Assembly: GCA_945891385.1 (NCBI GenBank)
Contig: CAMDDJ010000020.1
Location: 1 to 55,768, forward strand
Direction: 5' to 3'
Length of the DNA: 55,768 nucleotides
Origin: Candidatus Kuenenia stuttgartensis
Lineage (GTDB): Bacteria; Planctomycetota; Planctomycetia; Pirellulales; UBA1268
Positions 45,949 through 55,669 of the stretch are shown piece by piece (position 1 is the stretch's first letter; each line of letters begins with the position of its first letter). Under the pieces are notes generated by a model that saw only the letters and a program-made list of their open reading frames with translations, had not been told where the DNA came from and searched no databases. Both the position numbers and the translations under genes were made by a program.

Positions 45949-47640
45949 GTGCCTACGCTTGAGTTCCTGTCTGGCCCCCGTCACGCCGAACGGCTCGTGC
46001 TCGAGCCGGGGCGAGTGCTCATCGGCCGCCACCCTGATTGCGATCTCGTGCTCGACCTGCCGGCGGTCAGCCGCCAGCATGCCGCGGTCGTCGTATCTGC
46101 CGACGGCGCGACGATCGAGGATCTCCGCAGCCGCAACGGAACCGTCGTCAATGGAACCTCGCTCGCCGGCAGACGCAGGCTCCTGCCCGGCGACGAGATC
46201 GGCATCTGTGGCCAGCGACTCATCTACGTCGATGAAACGGCGGCTCCCGACCCATCGGCGGCCGGCTGCGTCCTCGACACCGGATTCGACGACGACGAAC
46301 CGGCCTTTTCCAATGAATCCGACGCGATGATCGTATCGGAGCTCGCCCTGCCCCGCCCCGCAGCCGCGGGTGCCCGGGGAAAGCATGCCGAGGCGACGCT
46401 TCGTGCGGTGCTCGGCATCAGCCGCTCGATCGGCCCGTCCACCTCGCTGAGTGAAGTTCTTCCCCGGCTGCTCGACGGGCTGTTGGAGGCGTTCCCCCAG
46501 GCCGACCGCGGGTTCGTGCTGCTGGTCCAGCCCTCGACCGGGCGGATGACGCTCAGGGCTCGGCGGCTCAAGGGGGCCGACGCCGGGCCGGTTCGTCTCA
46601 GCCGAACCCTGATCGACAGGGTGGCCACATCCGGGCAGGCGATCCTCTCGGCCGATGCCTCCAGTGACACGCGGTTTCGGGCCAACGAGAGCGTGCTCGT
46701 GGGCCGGATCCGCTCGGTGATGTGTGTGCCCGTGAGCCGGGGCGACGGCCGGCTCCTCGGCGTGATCCAACTCGATTCGCGGGATCTTCGGGCCGGGTTC
46801 GACAACGACGACCTCGAGGTGCTCGCCGGCGTCGCAGGCCAGGTCGCCCAGGCGATCGAACGGGCGATGACCCACGACGAGGAGGTGGAACGCGAGCAGC
46901 TCAACCGCGACCTCGAGATCGCCCATCGTGTGCAACAGGGCCTGCTGCCGAGCCGTCCACCGGACGTCCCGGGATACGAAATCTTCGATTACTACGAGGC
47001 GGCCCGACACGTGGGCGGGGATTTCTTCGCGTATGTGCCGCTCGCAGGCGACCGACTGGCCGTGGTCCTGGCCGACGTCTCGGGCAAAGGCGTTGCCGCG
47101 GCCCTGTTGATGGCCGCCCTCTCGGCCGATGTCCGGTACTGCCTGGCGAGCGAGCCCGATCTGGCGCAGGCCATCTCCCGGATCAACGAGAGCTTTCTCC
47201 GCGGTGGCTGGGACGACCGGTTCGCGACACTCGTCGTGGCGGTACTCGACCCGGCCAGCCATGTGGTCACGATCTGCAACGCCGGTCATCTGCCCGTGTT
47301 CGTCCGCACCGCGGAGGGTGGAGTTCGCGCCGTGTCGAGCGATCTTGGGGGGCTGCCGCTGGGCATGCAGGCTGGCCACTCCTACCACTCCTGCACGCTC
47401 GAACTGGCCCCCGGGGAGGCCTTTCTCGTCTGCACGGATGGCGTTACCGAAGCGATGGATCACGAAGGACGCTGCTACGGCATCGATCGGCTGGAAGTCG
47501 CACTCGGGCTCCCAATCGAATCGGCCGCGTCGCTCGGAAAACGGATCCTCGCCGACATCGACCGGCATACGGCCGGCGCTCCGGGCAGCGACGACGTCTG
47601 CCTGGTCTGTGTCCGCCGGGCCGGGGCATGCCCGGCATAG
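45949..47640 (+). CDS. FHA-GAF-SpoIIE (PP2C-type) serine phosphatase
   Basis: 563 residues. Residues 1-95 are an FHA domain (IGRHPDCDLVLDLPAVSRQHA and RSRNGTVVNG), which binds phosphothreonine. About 145-310 is a GAF domain (DRGFVLLVQPSTGRMTLRARR, MCVPVSR, GVIQLDSRD). After a coiled-coil helix comes a SpoIIE phosphatase with metal-binding acidic residues in HVGGDFFAYV, LADVSGKGVAAALLMA, CTDGVTEAMD and GSDDVCLVCV. Such proteins usually dephosphorylate anti-sigma-factor antagonists; no such partner is next door. The start is GTG, placed right at the FHA fold. The following gene is a 79-residue orphan. Confidence 0.9.
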   Translation: MPTLEFLSGPRHAERLVLEPGRVLIGRHPDCDLVLDLPAVSRQHAAVVVSADGATIEDLRSRNGTVVNGTSLAGRRRLLPGDEIGICGQRLIYVDETAAPDPSAAGCVLDTGFDDDEPAFSNESDAMIVSELALPRPAAAGARGKHAEATLRAVLGISRSIGPSTSLSEVLPRLLDGLLEAFPQADRGFVLLVQPSTGRMTLRARRLKGADAGPVRLSRTLIDRVATSGQAILSADASSDTRFRANESVLVGRIRSVMCVPVSRGDGRLLGVIQLDSRDLRAGFDNDDLEVLAGVAGQVAQAIERAMTHDEEVEREQLNRDLEIAHRVQQGLLPSRPPDVPGYEIFDYYEAARHVGGDFFAYVPLAGDRLAVVLADVSGKGVAAALLMAALSADVRYCLASEPDLAQAISRINESFLRGGWDDRFATLVVAVLDPASHVVTICNAGHLPVFVRTAEGGVRAVSSDLGGLPLGMQAGHSYHSCTLELAPGEAFLVCTDGVTEAMDHEGRCYGIDRLEVALGLPIESAASLGKRILADIDRHTAGAPGSDDVCLVCVRRAGACPA

Positions 47641-47755
47641 CCTGCCCAGTTTCCGGCCTCCGACCCTCGTTGGTTCGCATGCAGGTGCCGCCCGACCCGG
47701 CCGATATCTCTCCAGGGCGGCCGATCCGGCGCAGCCCATCCAGGGAGGGACGACG

Positions 47756-47995
47756 ATGAGCTTTTTTCACTGGGTTCGCGAGGGCGTGCGGCAGGCCGTC
47801 GTGCTCGGCTTCGCCGACGCCATCGAGGACGTTGGCACCCGTAGCCGCGACGAGGACTTCGGGGCCTCCCTCGCGCAATCGCTCCGCGAACGGCTGGCCG
47901 TCTCGGCCGAACCCACCGTGATCGAATCGACCGGTGCCGGCAAGGGCCGCCGTCGGCTCGGACGGTCGCTCGAAGCGATGCAGAAGGCGGCCTGA
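47756..47995 (+). CDS. Small protein of unknown function (79 residues)
   Basis: Starts MSFFHWVREGVRQAVVLGFADAIED with a very good ribosome site (GGGAGGGA, 5 bp spacing). A short amphipathic or hydrophobic helix (about 10-22) is followed by charged residues and a basic C-terminus (GKGRRRLGRSLEAMQKAA). It has no membrane anchor of usual length and no known signature. It lies 115 bp after the SpoIIE phosphatase on the same strand. The codon use matches its neighbours, so it is probably real. Confidence 0.6.
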   Translation: MSFFHWVREGVRQAVVLGFADAIEDVGTRSRDEDFGASLAQSLRERLAVSAEPTVIESTGAGKGRRRLGRSLEAMQKAA

Positions 47996-48064
47996 GACGG
48001 TTCCCCGAGCGGATGCCATGCCGGTTCTGGGGAGCACACGCCGCGTCGCGGACGACGACACGGC

Positions 48065-48094
48065 CTAGGTTCCCCGAGCGTTCGCCGACCCCCC
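48065..48094 (-). repeat. Left-arm fragment of the palindromic repeat, copy 5
   Basis: Reading on the minus strand, GGGGGTCGGCGAACGCTCG (48075-48093) is identical over 19 bases to the arm of the copy at 35 kb. It is followed by CTAG (48065-48068). This fragment encodes the last eight or so residues and stop of the sensor kinase gene. Confidence 0.65.
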
Positions 48095-49153
48095 GCCGTC
48101 GGCTGCCGATCTGGTTGGAATCGGGAGGCTGACGTCGACGGTCGTGCCATGGCCCGGTGCGGAGCGGATCAGTGGCTCGCCGCCGCAGAGCCGGGCGCGT
48201 TGCCGAATGCCCTCGAGGCCGAAGCGGTCTTCGTCGACCCGGGCCGGCTCGAAGCCGCAGCCATCGTCCGAGATGCGAATCCGCACATGGTTCTCCTCCT
48301 GCCGGAGTTCGACCCGCACCGTCGAAGCCGCGGCATGCTTGCGGACGTTCGACAGGGATTCCTGCACGATCCGAAAGACGGTCGTCTCCAACATCGGGGG
48401 CAGCCGACCGTGCAGCCGATCGTGCTGGAAGGTGACGGTCGGAATCTCGGTGCGGGCGTCGGCGACGAGTGATTCGATCGCTTCGACGATGCCCAACTCA
48501 TCAAGGTCGGGTGGCCGGAGCCCACTGATCAGCCGCCGAGCCTCGTCGGCTGCCGCCTGCAGGAGCCGAACCCCCGTGTGGAGCTCGGCCAGGCCGGCAT
48601 GATCTCCGAGCGCGACTTCCCAGGCCTGCAGATGCATGATGGCGCCCGCGAGATACTGCGCGAGCCCGTCATGTATCTCATAGGACACGAGTTGCCGCTC
48701 CCGCTCCTGGATCTCCAGCAGCCGACGCAGCAGGTTTCGCTCCTGCTCCACGGTTCGCTCCGTCTCCTTGAGCGGCAGGATGCTCTGGGAACTCGCGAGC
48801 ACGGCCACGACCCTTCCCGCGACGAGCACGGGACCGAACTGCATCCTGAAATAGTTCAAGCCTCCCCACGCAGGCGGCGACACGACCTCCAGCGAGCGCA
48901 GCTCGGCGGTCGCGAAGACCTCGCGCACCGCGTGTTCGATCCCGGCGCCGGACTCCGGCAAGACAAAATCGGTCAGCCGGCGATCCATCAACGCCTCGAG
49001 CGAATGGCCGTCGCCCGGGCGATTGAGAAACCGGATCCGGCACTCACCGTCGAGCACCAGGATGTGATCCTGCGAAACCCGACAGATCGCATCCCAGAGC
49101 GCAGAACGATCGGCGAGGCCGAGGGCGGCATCACGCGGGTCGGCAGCCCCCAT
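48065..49153 (-). CDS. NarX/DegS-type sensor histidine kinase with PAS domain
   Basis: 362 residues, cytoplasmic. A PAS-like domain (about 15-125) includes ILVLDGECRIRFLNRP. A HisKA_3 dimerisation domain follows, ERQLVSYEIHDGLAQYLAG with His161, then an HATPase domain: VFRIVQESLSNVRKHAAAS, ISDDGCGFEP and FGLEGIRQRA. Partners of this kinase class are NarL-type regulators, and none is adjacent. The last residues GGGSANARGT and the TAG stop are made of repeat sequence, so the natural C-terminus may have been altered. It ends 10 bp before the convergent-strand layout changes and starts just left of uvrB's stop. Confidence 0.88.
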   Translation of the reverse strand: MGAADPRDAALGLADRSALWDAICRVSQDHILVLDGECRIRFLNRPGDGHSLEALMDRRLTDFVLPESGAGIEHAVREVFATAELRSLEVVSPPAWGGLNYFRMQFGPVLVAGRVVAVLASSQSILPLKETERTVEQERNLLRRLLEIQERERQLVSYEIHDGLAQYLAGAIMHLQAWEVALGDHAGLAELHTGVRLLQAAADEARRLISGLRPPDLDELGIVEAIESLVADARTEIPTVTFQHDRLHGRLPPMLETTVFRIVQESLSNVRKHAAASTVRVELRQEENHVRIRISDDGCGFEPARVDEDRFGLEGIRQRARLCGGEPLIRSAPGHGTTVDVSLPIPTRSAADGGGSANARGT

Positions 49154-49163
49154 CCACGCCTCC

Positions 49164-51248
49164 CTATGCCTGTTTGGGCCGCGGAATTCGGCCGCCGAAC
49201 CCGCCGCCGGGTCGCCGCCCCTTCCCCCGGCCGCCTCGGCCGCTCGGCGCCCGACCGCCGCCGGCGCGGAGGCTGGCGATCTCGTCTCGCAGCCGGGCCG
49301 CCCGCTCGAAATCGAGCTCTGCCGCAGCCTGCATCATGTCGGCCTCCAACTGCTCGATCAGCTCGGCCTGCTGTCGGCGCCCCTCGTCGCCCTGCACCAC
49401 GACCTCGAAGGCCTTGGCCCTGGAGACAGCCTCGGCCTCGATCCCGGCGCGAATCTCCTTCCGGACAGTTTCAGGGGTGATGCCATGCTCCCGGTTGTAT
49501 TCCTCCTGGAGAGCCCGACGGCGTTTGGTCTCGTCGACCGCCAACTGCATCGACTCCGTGATCGTGTCGGCATACAGGATCACGCGGGCATCCACATTGC
49601 GTGCCGATCGGCCGATTGTCTGCATCAGCGAAGTCTCACTCCGCAGGAAGCCCTCCTTGTCGGCGTCGAGGATCGCCACGAGCGAAACCTCGGGCAGATC
49701 GAGTCCCTCGCGGAGCAGATTCACGCCCACCAAGACGTCGAACGTGCCGGCTCGGAGGTCGCGGAGCAGTTCCACACGCTCAAAGGCGTCGAGTTCGCTG
49801 TGCAGCCAGCGGCACCGAACCTTCCGCTCCTGAAAGTAGGTCGAGAGATCCTCCGCGAGCTTCTTCGTCAGCGTGGTCACGAGCACCCGCTGCCCCGCCC
49901 GCACCACCCGGTCGATCTCGCCGGCGAGGTGGACGACCTGCTGTTTCGCCGGCACGATCTCGATCACAGGGTCGAGAAGACCGGTGGGACGAATCACCTG
50001 CTCCACGACCTCGCCACCGGTACGGTCGAGTTCCCACGGCCCGGGCGTGGCCGAGACAAAGATCGTCTGCGAGAGCCGCCGTTCCCACTCGTCGAACATC
50101 AGCGGCCGGTTATCGAGGGCACTCGGCAGCCGGAAGCCGTGGTCGACGAGCGTCAGCTTCCGGCTGCGATCGCCCGCGTACATCCCGCGGACCTGCGGCA
50201 CGGTCACGTGCGACTCGTCCACGAAAAACAGGAAGTCCTCGGGGAAGTAACTGAAGAGCGTCGTGGGGGTGCTGCCGGGGACCCGCCCCGAAAGCGGCCG
50301 CGAATAGTTTTCGATGCCCGGACAGAACCCTGCCTCGAGAAGCATCTCGATATCGAACCGCGTCCGGGCGTTGAGCCGCTGGGCCTCGAGCAGCTTGCCC
50401 TGACTTTTGAGTTCCTCGAGCCGCATCTCGAGCTCGGTCTTGATCGTGGAGACGGCCGCGCGAACACGGTCCTCGGGCATCACGAAATGCCTGGCCGGGT
50501 AGAAATACATCTCGTCCTTGCGAGCTGCCACCTCGCCGCTGGTCGGGTGAATCACGGCGATCGACTCCACGGTGTCGCCCCAGAATTCGACCCGGCACGC
50601 CAGTTCGTCGTAGGGGGGCCAGATGTCGACCGAATCGCCCCGCACCCGAAACCGCCCACGCTCGAGCGCCATGTCGCCCCGCTCGTAGTGGACCGAAACC
50701 AGACGTTCAAGCAGTTGGTCACGGGTGAGCGTCATTCCGCTGGCCAGCCGGACCACCATCGCCCGGTAGTCGTCTGGCGACCCGAGGCCGTAGATGCAGG
50801 AGACACTCGCCACCACGACCACATCCCGCCGGCTCACGAGCGCGCTGGTGGCGGCGAGCCGGAGCCGATCGATCTCCTTGTTGATCGCCGCATCTTTCTC
50901 GATGTAGATGTCCCGCTGGGGGATGTACGCCTCGGGCTGGTAGTAGTCGTAGTAGCTGACGAAATAGTGGACGGCGTTGTGGGGGAAGAAGTCACGAAAC
51001 TCGGCGTAGAGTTGCGCCGCCAGGGTCTTGTTGTGGGAGAGCACGAGCGCAGGCCGGCCGACCCGGGCGATCACATTGGCCATGGTGAAGGTCTTGCCCG
51101 ACCCCGTCACACCCATCAGTACCTGGGATCCGCGACCTTCGGCCACGCCCCGCACCAGGGAATCGATCGCCGTCGGCTGGTCGCCGGCAGGCTGATAGGG
51201 CGCAACGAGTTCGAACACCCCTGGCTGCAACTCCGCGCGGACGGTCAT
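49164..51248 (-). CDS. uvrB: Excinuclease ABC subunit B
   Basis: 694 residues. P-loop [29 protein letters not shown], the damage-probing beta-hairpin region [21 protein letters not shown]-type, helicase motifs ([38 protein letters not shown]) and the C-terminal UVR domain ([20 protein letters not shown]) followed by a basic Gly/Arg tail. It verifies lesions in nucleotide excision repair after UvrA. Start ATG 51248 overlaps the end of an upstream HhH protein by 4 bp. No SOS-like palindrome was seen upstream. Confidence 0.97.
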   Translation of the reverse strand: MTVRAELQPGVFELVAPYQPAGDQPTAIDSLVRGVAEGRGSQVLMGVTGSGKTFTMANVIARVGRPALVLSHNKTLAAQLYAEFRDFFPHNAVHYFVSYYDYYQPEAYIPQRDIYIEKDAAINKEIDRLRLAATSALVSRRDVVVVASVSCIYGLGSPDDYRAMVVRLASGMTLTRDQLLERLVSVHYERGDMALERGRFRVRGDSVDIWPPYDELACRVEFWGDTVESIAVIHPTSGEVAARKDEMYFYPARHFVMPEDRVRAAVSTIKTELEMRLEELKSQGKLLEAQRLNARTRFDIEMLLEAGFCPGIENYSRPLSGRVPGSTPTTLFSYFPEDFLFFVDESHVTVPQVRGMYAGDRSRKLTLVDHGFRLPSALDNRPLMFDEWERRLSQTIFVSATPGPWELDRTGGEVVEQVIRPTGLLDPVIEIVPAKQQVVHLAGEIDRVVRAGQRVLVTTLTKKLAEDLSTYFQERKVRCRWLHSELDAFERVELLRDLRAGTFDVLVGVNLLREGLDLPEVSLVAILDADKEGFLRSETSLMQTIGRSARNVDARVILYADTITESMQLAVDETKRRRALQEEYNREHGITPETVRKEIRAGIEAEAVSRAKAFEVVVQGDEGRRQQAELIEQLEADMMQAAAELDFERAARLRDEIASLRAGGGRAPSGRGGRGKGRRPGGGFGGRIPRPKQA

Positions 51249-51628
51249 CGCGCCTCCCGTCTCGGGCGAATCGGTCGAAGGAAGGGCCGCAGTGACTCCA
51301 GCGTGACCGGACCGATCCCGGGCACCGCCAGCAGTTCGTCGTGGCCGGCAAAGGGGCCGTGCTCCGTCCGGTAGGCCACGATCCGCGCCGCCGTGGCGGG
51401 CCCGAGGCCGGGCAACTGGGCGAGCTCGGTCGTCCCAGCGGCATTGATGTTGACGGTAAACCCGGCCTCGCCGATCGGTGGGCGGTCGTAGGCGACGAGG
51501 CCCCCGAACAAGCCCCCGCCCAGGATGAACCAGCCCGCCATAGCCATGATCGCCAGCAGCAGACCTGTCGCCACGAGCGGCTGGAACCGCTGGGGCATGA
51601 GGCCGGCCGGTGGCTGAGAAGGCGGCAT
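51245..51628 (-). CDS. ComEA-like membrane-anchored helix-hairpin-helix protein
   Basis: 127 residues. One membrane helix (about 18-45) anchors a C-terminal domain with [20 protein letters not shown] and [19 protein letters not shown], the double HhH of ComEA, which binds double-stranded DNA in natural transformation. Its stop overlaps the start of uvrB (ATGA), so the two are co-translated. No other competence genes are in the window. It is divergent from nadC by 106 bp. Confidence 0.88.
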   Translation of the reverse strand: MPPSQPPAGLMPQRFQPLVATGLLLAIMAMAGWFILGGGLFGGLVAYDRPPIGEAGFTVNINAAGTTELAQLPGLGPATAARIVAYRTEHGPFAGHDELLAVPGIGPVTLESLRPFLRPIRPRREAR

Positions 51629-51734
51629 GGAGGAGGCAATCCCGGAAGGTGGCCGAGGCGACGAGCCTTCCCATAGGATACGCCCTCACGCCGGCCCCGT
51701 CGCCCCGGTCCAAACACGCCTCGCTCGCTCCCTC

Positions 51735-52670
51735 ATGCCAATCCCAGCGTCTGCAGTGGCCCCTGAATTCGAACAACTCGCCTGGAGCGACCGGCTGGCC
51801 GATCACGTCCGCCGCCTGGCCGGAGACTGGCTCGCCGAGGATCTCGGACACGAGTGCGATTGGACGAGTCTGGCGCTCGTGCCGGCAACGGCCCGCAGCG
51901 ATCTGGCGGTGGTGGCCCGACGGTCCGGCGTGGTCGCAGGCCTGCCGGCTGCCGCGGTGGTGGCGACGGCGATCGATCCAACCCTCCGGTTCACGCCACT
52001 GATCGAAGATGGTCGTGGGGTTACGACAGGCGAAACGGTCGCCAGGCTGGAGGGACTGACTCGGAGCGTGCTCACCGCCGAGAGGACCGTACTCAACCTC
52101 CTCGGCCGGCTTTCAGGCGTCGCCACGGCGACGAGGCGACTCGTCGATGCCGCTGCCGGCACGGACTGCCGCGTCTACGACACCCGCAAGACCGTGCCCG
52201 GCTGGCGGCTCCTCGACAAATATGCCACCCGGGCCGGCGGCGGCTGGAATCATCGCCTCGGGCTCTACGACGCCATCCTGATCAAGGACAACCACCTTGC
52301 GGCTCTTGCCGGCGAGGGAATCGCGCCGGCGGAGGCAGTGCGCCGGGCTCGGGCGTTCGTAGCCGCTGCGTTTCGGCCCGAACGGGCGGCCGCGATGGTC
52401 GTCGAGATCGAGATCGACGGGATCGCACAGCTTGAAACGGTGCTGGCCGCCGAACCGGATGTGGTGCTGCTCGACAACATGCAGCCCGACGAACTTGCCG
52501 GCTGCGTCGCCCTCCGCGACACCAAAGCACCTCGCGTGGTGCTCGAAGCCTCCGGTGGCATCAGGCCGGAAACGGTCGCGGCGATTGCGGCGACCGGCGT
52601 GGACCGGGTCAGCACCGGCTGGCCGACCCACGATGCCCCTTGGATCGACCTCGCGCTCGACTGGCAGTAG
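51735..52670 (+). CDS. nadC: Nicotinate-nucleotide pyrophosphorylase (carboxylating)
   Basis: 311 residues. It converts quinolinate and PRPP to nicotinate mononucleotide in NAD synthesis. Motifs: [65 protein letters not shown] (PRPP and quinolinate site), [35 protein letters not shown] and [15 protein letters not shown] 51735 is at the start of homology. It converges on rpsU. Confidence 0.95.
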   Translation: MPIPASAVAPEFEQLAWSDRLADHVRRLAGDWLAEDLGHECDWTSLALVPATARSDLAVVARRSGVVAGLPAAAVVATAIDPTLRFTPLIEDGRGVTTGETVARLEGLTRSVLTAERTVLNLLGRLSGVATATRRLVDAAAGTDCRVYDTRKTVPGWRLLDKYATRAGGGWNHRLGLYDAILIKDNHLAALAGEGIAPAEAVRRARAFVAAAFRPERAAAMVVEIEIDGIAQLETVLAAEPDVVLLDNMQPDELAGCVALRDTKAPRVVLEASGGIRPETVAAIAATGVDRVSTGWPTHDAPWIDLALDWQ

Positions 52671-52676
52671 AGGTCA

Positions 52677-52711
52677 GAGCCGGTCCCTGCCGCGAGTGGC
52701 CTCACCGGCTC
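52677..52711. terminator. Hairpin between convergent nadC and rpsU
   Basis: GAGCCGGT (52677-52684) and ACCGGCTC (52704-52711) form a perfect 8-bp stem with a 19-base loop just after nadC. There is no T-run, so any termination would be weak or factor-dependent. Confidence 0.35.
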
Positions 52712-52765
52712 GGTGCGCAGGGGGCGCGAGCGAGCGACCGCATCTGCCCCGCACCCGAGAACGGA

Positions 52766-52960
52766 CTACACGCCAAGGAGGCGGTTCCGCTTCATCCGTC
52801 GCTCGGCTCGCAGCCGGGAGCGACGCTTGGTTTCACTCGGCTTTTCGAAGAATTCCCGCTTCCGCATCTCCTTCTTGATGCCGCTCCGCTCGACGAGTTT
52901 GCGAAACCGACGAACGGCCTCCTGGATGCTTTCACGCTCTCGAACCGTCAACTTGACCAT
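52766..52960 (-). CDS. rpsU: Small ribosomal subunit protein bS21
   Basis: 64 residues, [28 protein letters not shown], followed by a basic helical tail with [18 protein letters not shown]. It sits near the anti-Shine-Dalgarno end of 16S rRNA in the 30S subunit. It stands alone between nadC and the MscS-type gene, with a long leader region upstream. Confidence 0.95.
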   Translation of the reverse strand: MVKLTVRERESIQEAVRRFRKLVERSGIKKEMRKREFFEKPSETKRRSRLRAERRMKRNRLLGV

Positions 52961-53095
52961 GCAGGCTCCGAAGTCTTCTTACGAATTTTTGCTCACGAAA
53001 TGGTGGTTGCCCGATGGAATCGAGCAAGCGGCGAGGGCCCATCGAGGCTGCCCCCATCCACATTCCGGGAACAGTCCTCGCCGACTGAGCCCTAT

Positions 53096-53124
53096 AAGAT
53101 ATCGGCCCGGACTCCGGCCGTCCA
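53096..53124 (-). promoter_or_regulatory. Candidate promoter upstream of rpsU
   Basis: On the minus strand TGGACG (53119-53124) and TATCTT (53096-53101) are 17 bp apart, inside the AT-richest part of the 275-bp space between rpsU and the channel gene. This would leave a leader of about 130 bases. The -35 is imperfect. Confidence 0.35.
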
Positions 53125-53235
53125 CCAGGGTTTGGCCCGGGTGGGAGGCATTGCCGGTCTCGGCCACCCCGGATCACAATGCCGCGGGAGCCCGCCCGGA
53201 GCGGGTGGCAGCCCCGGTCCTCGGTGCAATCAGGC

Positions 53236-54789
53236 ATGGTTTTTCCAGTGATCGCGGCTGTCCTGCTGGTCGCGACCGCCGATCCGGTCCAGTCCTTGGA
53301 AGACGCGCTGCAGATCCCTCCTGATCTTGACCTGCGGCGGGAATTCGCGGCTGCCCTGGTGGCCCTGCTCGTCGTGACGTTCGCCTTGCCGAAGGGCCGC
53401 CGCAGCCTCGCAGCCTGGCCGTTCGGCCTTCTCCTGCTGGGCCCGGTGCCTGCCGCACTCGCCTACCTTTTTCCCGATTCCGCCGACGCCCCCGCGGCGG
53501 CGATCCTCGGCGCGCGGTTCTTTTTCCTCGCGTCCCTGCTGCAGTCGGTCCTGCTGCTCTTCGCGGTGGCCGCCTGGGAGCGAATCAGACCGCCGCTCCC
53601 GAAGATCTTCCTCGACGTGTTCCGGTGGCTGATGGTCGCCGCCGCGGTCGTGGCGATCTTGTCGGAGGCCGGTGTGGAGCCCGGCAGCCTGTTCACCGGT
53701 TCGGCCGTGGTCACCGCCGTCCTCGGCTTCGCCCTCAAGGACACGCTCGGCAACGTGTTTGCCGGCCTGGCCATCCACGCAGAGCATCCGTTCGAAATCG
53801 GCGACTGGATCCAATACGACCCCAACCCCGCTCATATCGGCAAGGTGGTGGAGGTGAACTGGCGGGCCACGAAGGTGATCACGCTCGACGAAGCCTATGT
53901 GATCGTGCCCAACGGACAACTGGCTCAGGCCTCGATCCGAAATTTCACGAAGCCCGACCCCTGGTCACGGCGGAGCCTGTTCGTGGTCACACCGTACGCC
54001 GTGCCGCCGCAGCGGGTTCAGGAGATCATCCTCGGTGCGATCAAGGGCAGCTTCGGGGTGCTCGAGCATCCCACGCCCTCGGTCGTCACCAATGCATTCA
54101 CCGAACGAGGCGTGGAGCACTGGGTGAGGCTGTTCACCACCCAGTTCGACAAGCGGGATCGGGTGGACGGCATGGCCCGCGACCGAATCTGGTATGCGCT
54201 GGCCCGCCACGGCATCGAGATCCCGGTTGCGACGCACGCGATCCGGCTCACGCCCCTCCCGGCCCCCCCTCCCCTCGACCAGGCGGCGGTGGTGGAACGC
54301 AGGATGGCCAGCCTGGCCCAGATCGGGCTCCTCCAGCCGCTCGGCCCCGAGCTTCTCCGCCAGGTCGCCGCCGATTCCCCCGACCGGGTCTTCGCGATCG
54401 GTGAGCCAATCATCCGACAGAACGAGGCCGGTGAAAGCCTGTTCGTGATCCTCTCAGGGCGGGTGGAGGTGACCGCCAGCGACCACCGGGACCGCCCGGC
54501 GGTCCGGCTCGCGGAACTCGGGGCCGGCGAGTATTTCGGCGAGATGTCGCTGATGACCGGCGCCCCCCGCGTGGCGACGGTCACGGCGATGGAAGAGACG
54601 TGCGTCGTCGAGGTTTCCAGGGACGTATTCCGCCGTGTGCTGACGTCGAAGCCGGAATTGGTCGATGCATTAGGCACGGCTCTGCAGGTGAGAATGGCCG
54701 AGCGGGCCCAGGCCGTGGCCGGTATCGCAGGTCCGCCAGCCGAGGGTCAGGACATTTTCCGGACAATTCGCGACTTCTTTTCCCTGTAG
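53236..54789 (+). CDS. MscS-type mechanosensitive channel with C-terminal cyclic-nucleotide-binding domain
   Basis: 517 residues. Three or four membrane helices (about 1-15, 35-80, 95-115 and 130-160) lead to the MscS pore and beta domain: GSAVVTAVLGFALKDTLGNVFAGLAIH, HPFEIGDWIQYD and VNWRATKVITLDEAYVIVPNG. After the MscS C-terminal cage (to about 350) comes a cNMP-binding domain with GEYFGEMSLMTGAPRVATV; Glu436 and Arg445 are the ribose- and phosphate-binding residues. Fused channels of this kind (bCNG) respond to nucleotide binding, not stretch. ATG 53236 gives the normal hydrophobic start, though ATG 53179 is also in frame. The next gene encodes a probable cAMP phosphodiesterase. Confidence 0.9.
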   Translation: MVFPVIAAVLLVATADPVQSLEDALQIPPDLDLRREFAAALVALLVVTFALPKGRRSLAAWPFGLLLLGPVPAALAYLFPDSADAPAAAILGARFFFLASLLQSVLLLFAVAAWERIRPPLPKIFLDVFRWLMVAAAVVAILSEAGVEPGSLFTGSAVVTAVLGFALKDTLGNVFAGLAIHAEHPFEIGDWIQYDPNPAHIGKVVEVNWRATKVITLDEAYVIVPNGQLAQASIRNFTKPDPWSRRSLFVVTPYAVPPQRVQEIILGAIKGSFGVLEHPTPSVVTNAFTERGVEHWVRLFTTQFDKRDRVDGMARDRIWYALARHGIEIPVATHAIRLTPLPAPPPLDQAAVVERRMASLAQIGLLQPLGPELLRQVAADSPDRVFAIGEPIIRQNEAGESLFVILSGRVEVTASDHRDRPAVRLAELGAGEYFGEMSLMTGAPRVATVTAMEETCVVEVSRDVFRRVLTSKPELVDALGTALQVRMAERAQAVAGIAGPPAEGQDIFRTIRDFFSL

Positions 54790-54868
54790 GCTTGAACGGG
54801 GTCGAGCGGCCGCGTGGTACGACTTGCCCGCCGCCAGAACGGCCCGCCCGAGCGAGGATCACTCCCGG

Positions 54869-55630
54869 ATGCACATTGAACTCCTGCCGTCGAGCGTGCC
54901 GGCGTCGGATGCCCAGTTTCTGGTGTCATTTCTGATCAACGACTCCATCGCGATCGATGCCGGGCCGCTCGGCCTCCTCGCGGACCTCGACCGCCAGCGG
55001 AGGATACGGCACGTTTTCCTGACGCACGAGCACGTGGATCACATTGCCTCGCTCCCGATCTTCCTCGAAAACGTCTACGAACCGGGGCCCGACTGCGTCG
55101 AACTGCTCGCAGACGCCGACGTGCTCGACTTTCTGCATCGCGACATTTTCAACGGTCGGGTCTGGCCGGACTTTTTCGACCTTTCGAATGGCAATAACCG
55201 CTTCGTGAGGGGTACCCCTGTCACCTCAGGAGCGGGCGTCGTTCGAGGCGGCCTGACGATCACGCCACTGCCTGTCGCTCACAGCGTCGACACGCTCGGC
55301 TTTCTCGTCGATGACGGCAGGTCGGCGGTAGCCGTACCGTCTGACACGGGACCGACCGACACCCTCTGGGCCGTCCTTGACGCCGCACCGCGGCTCGATG
55401 CCGTGTTCCTGGAGGTGAGTTTTCCAAACTGTCAGGCCGACCTGGCAGCGGCCACGGGCCACCACTGCCCGGCGACGTTCGCGTCGGAGATCCGCAAACT
55501 CCACCGGCCGGTCCGCTGGATCGTGGTTCACCGCAAACCGCGGTTCGCCGCGGAGATCGCGGCGGAATTGACGACCCTCTCACTCCCGAACGTCGAATTG
55601 GTCGTGCCGGGCCATCGATACCAGTTCTGA
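54869..55630 (+). CDS. Metallo-beta-lactamase-fold protein, class II cAMP phosphodiesterase-like
   Basis: 253 residues. The metal motif is FLTHEHVDHIASLPIFLENV (His53, His55, Asp57, His58), with the class II PDE pattern of H-x-H-x-D-H followed by S-L. Later metal ligands are likely in PVAHSVDTLGF, VPSDTGPTD and VVHRKPRFAAEI. This arrangement is that of PDE1/CpdP-type cAMP phosphodiesterases, which hydrolyse cAMP to AMP. It lies 79 bp after the cNMP-gated channel gene. Other MBL hydrolases cannot be excluded. Confidence 0.78.
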   Translation: MHIELLPSSVPASDAQFLVSFLINDSIAIDAGPLGLLADLDRQRRIRHVFLTHEHVDHIASLPIFLENVYEPGPDCVELLADADVLDFLHRDIFNGRVWPDFFDLSNGNNRFVRGTPVTSGAGVVRGGLTITPLPVAHSVDTLGFLVDDGRSAVAVPSDTGPTDTLWAVLDAAPRLDAVFLEVSFPNCQADLAAATGHHCPATFASEIRKLHRPVRWIVVHRKPRFAAEIAAELTTLSLPNVELVVPGHRYQF

Positions 55631-55669
55631 CGGTCGGAAGAGCTGGGCCTCGTCTCCATCAAACAGAGA

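Noticed and set aside
45940-47739. A 599-codon antisense frame over the FHA-GAF-SpoIIE gene
   Set aside because: The plus-strand frame has three complete recognised domains; the antisense translation has none.
53179-53235. An earlier ATG (53179) for the cNMP channel
   Set aside because: It would add 19 hydrophilic residues (MPREPARSGWQPRSS) before the first hydrophobic segment with no ribosome site; kept only as an alternative.
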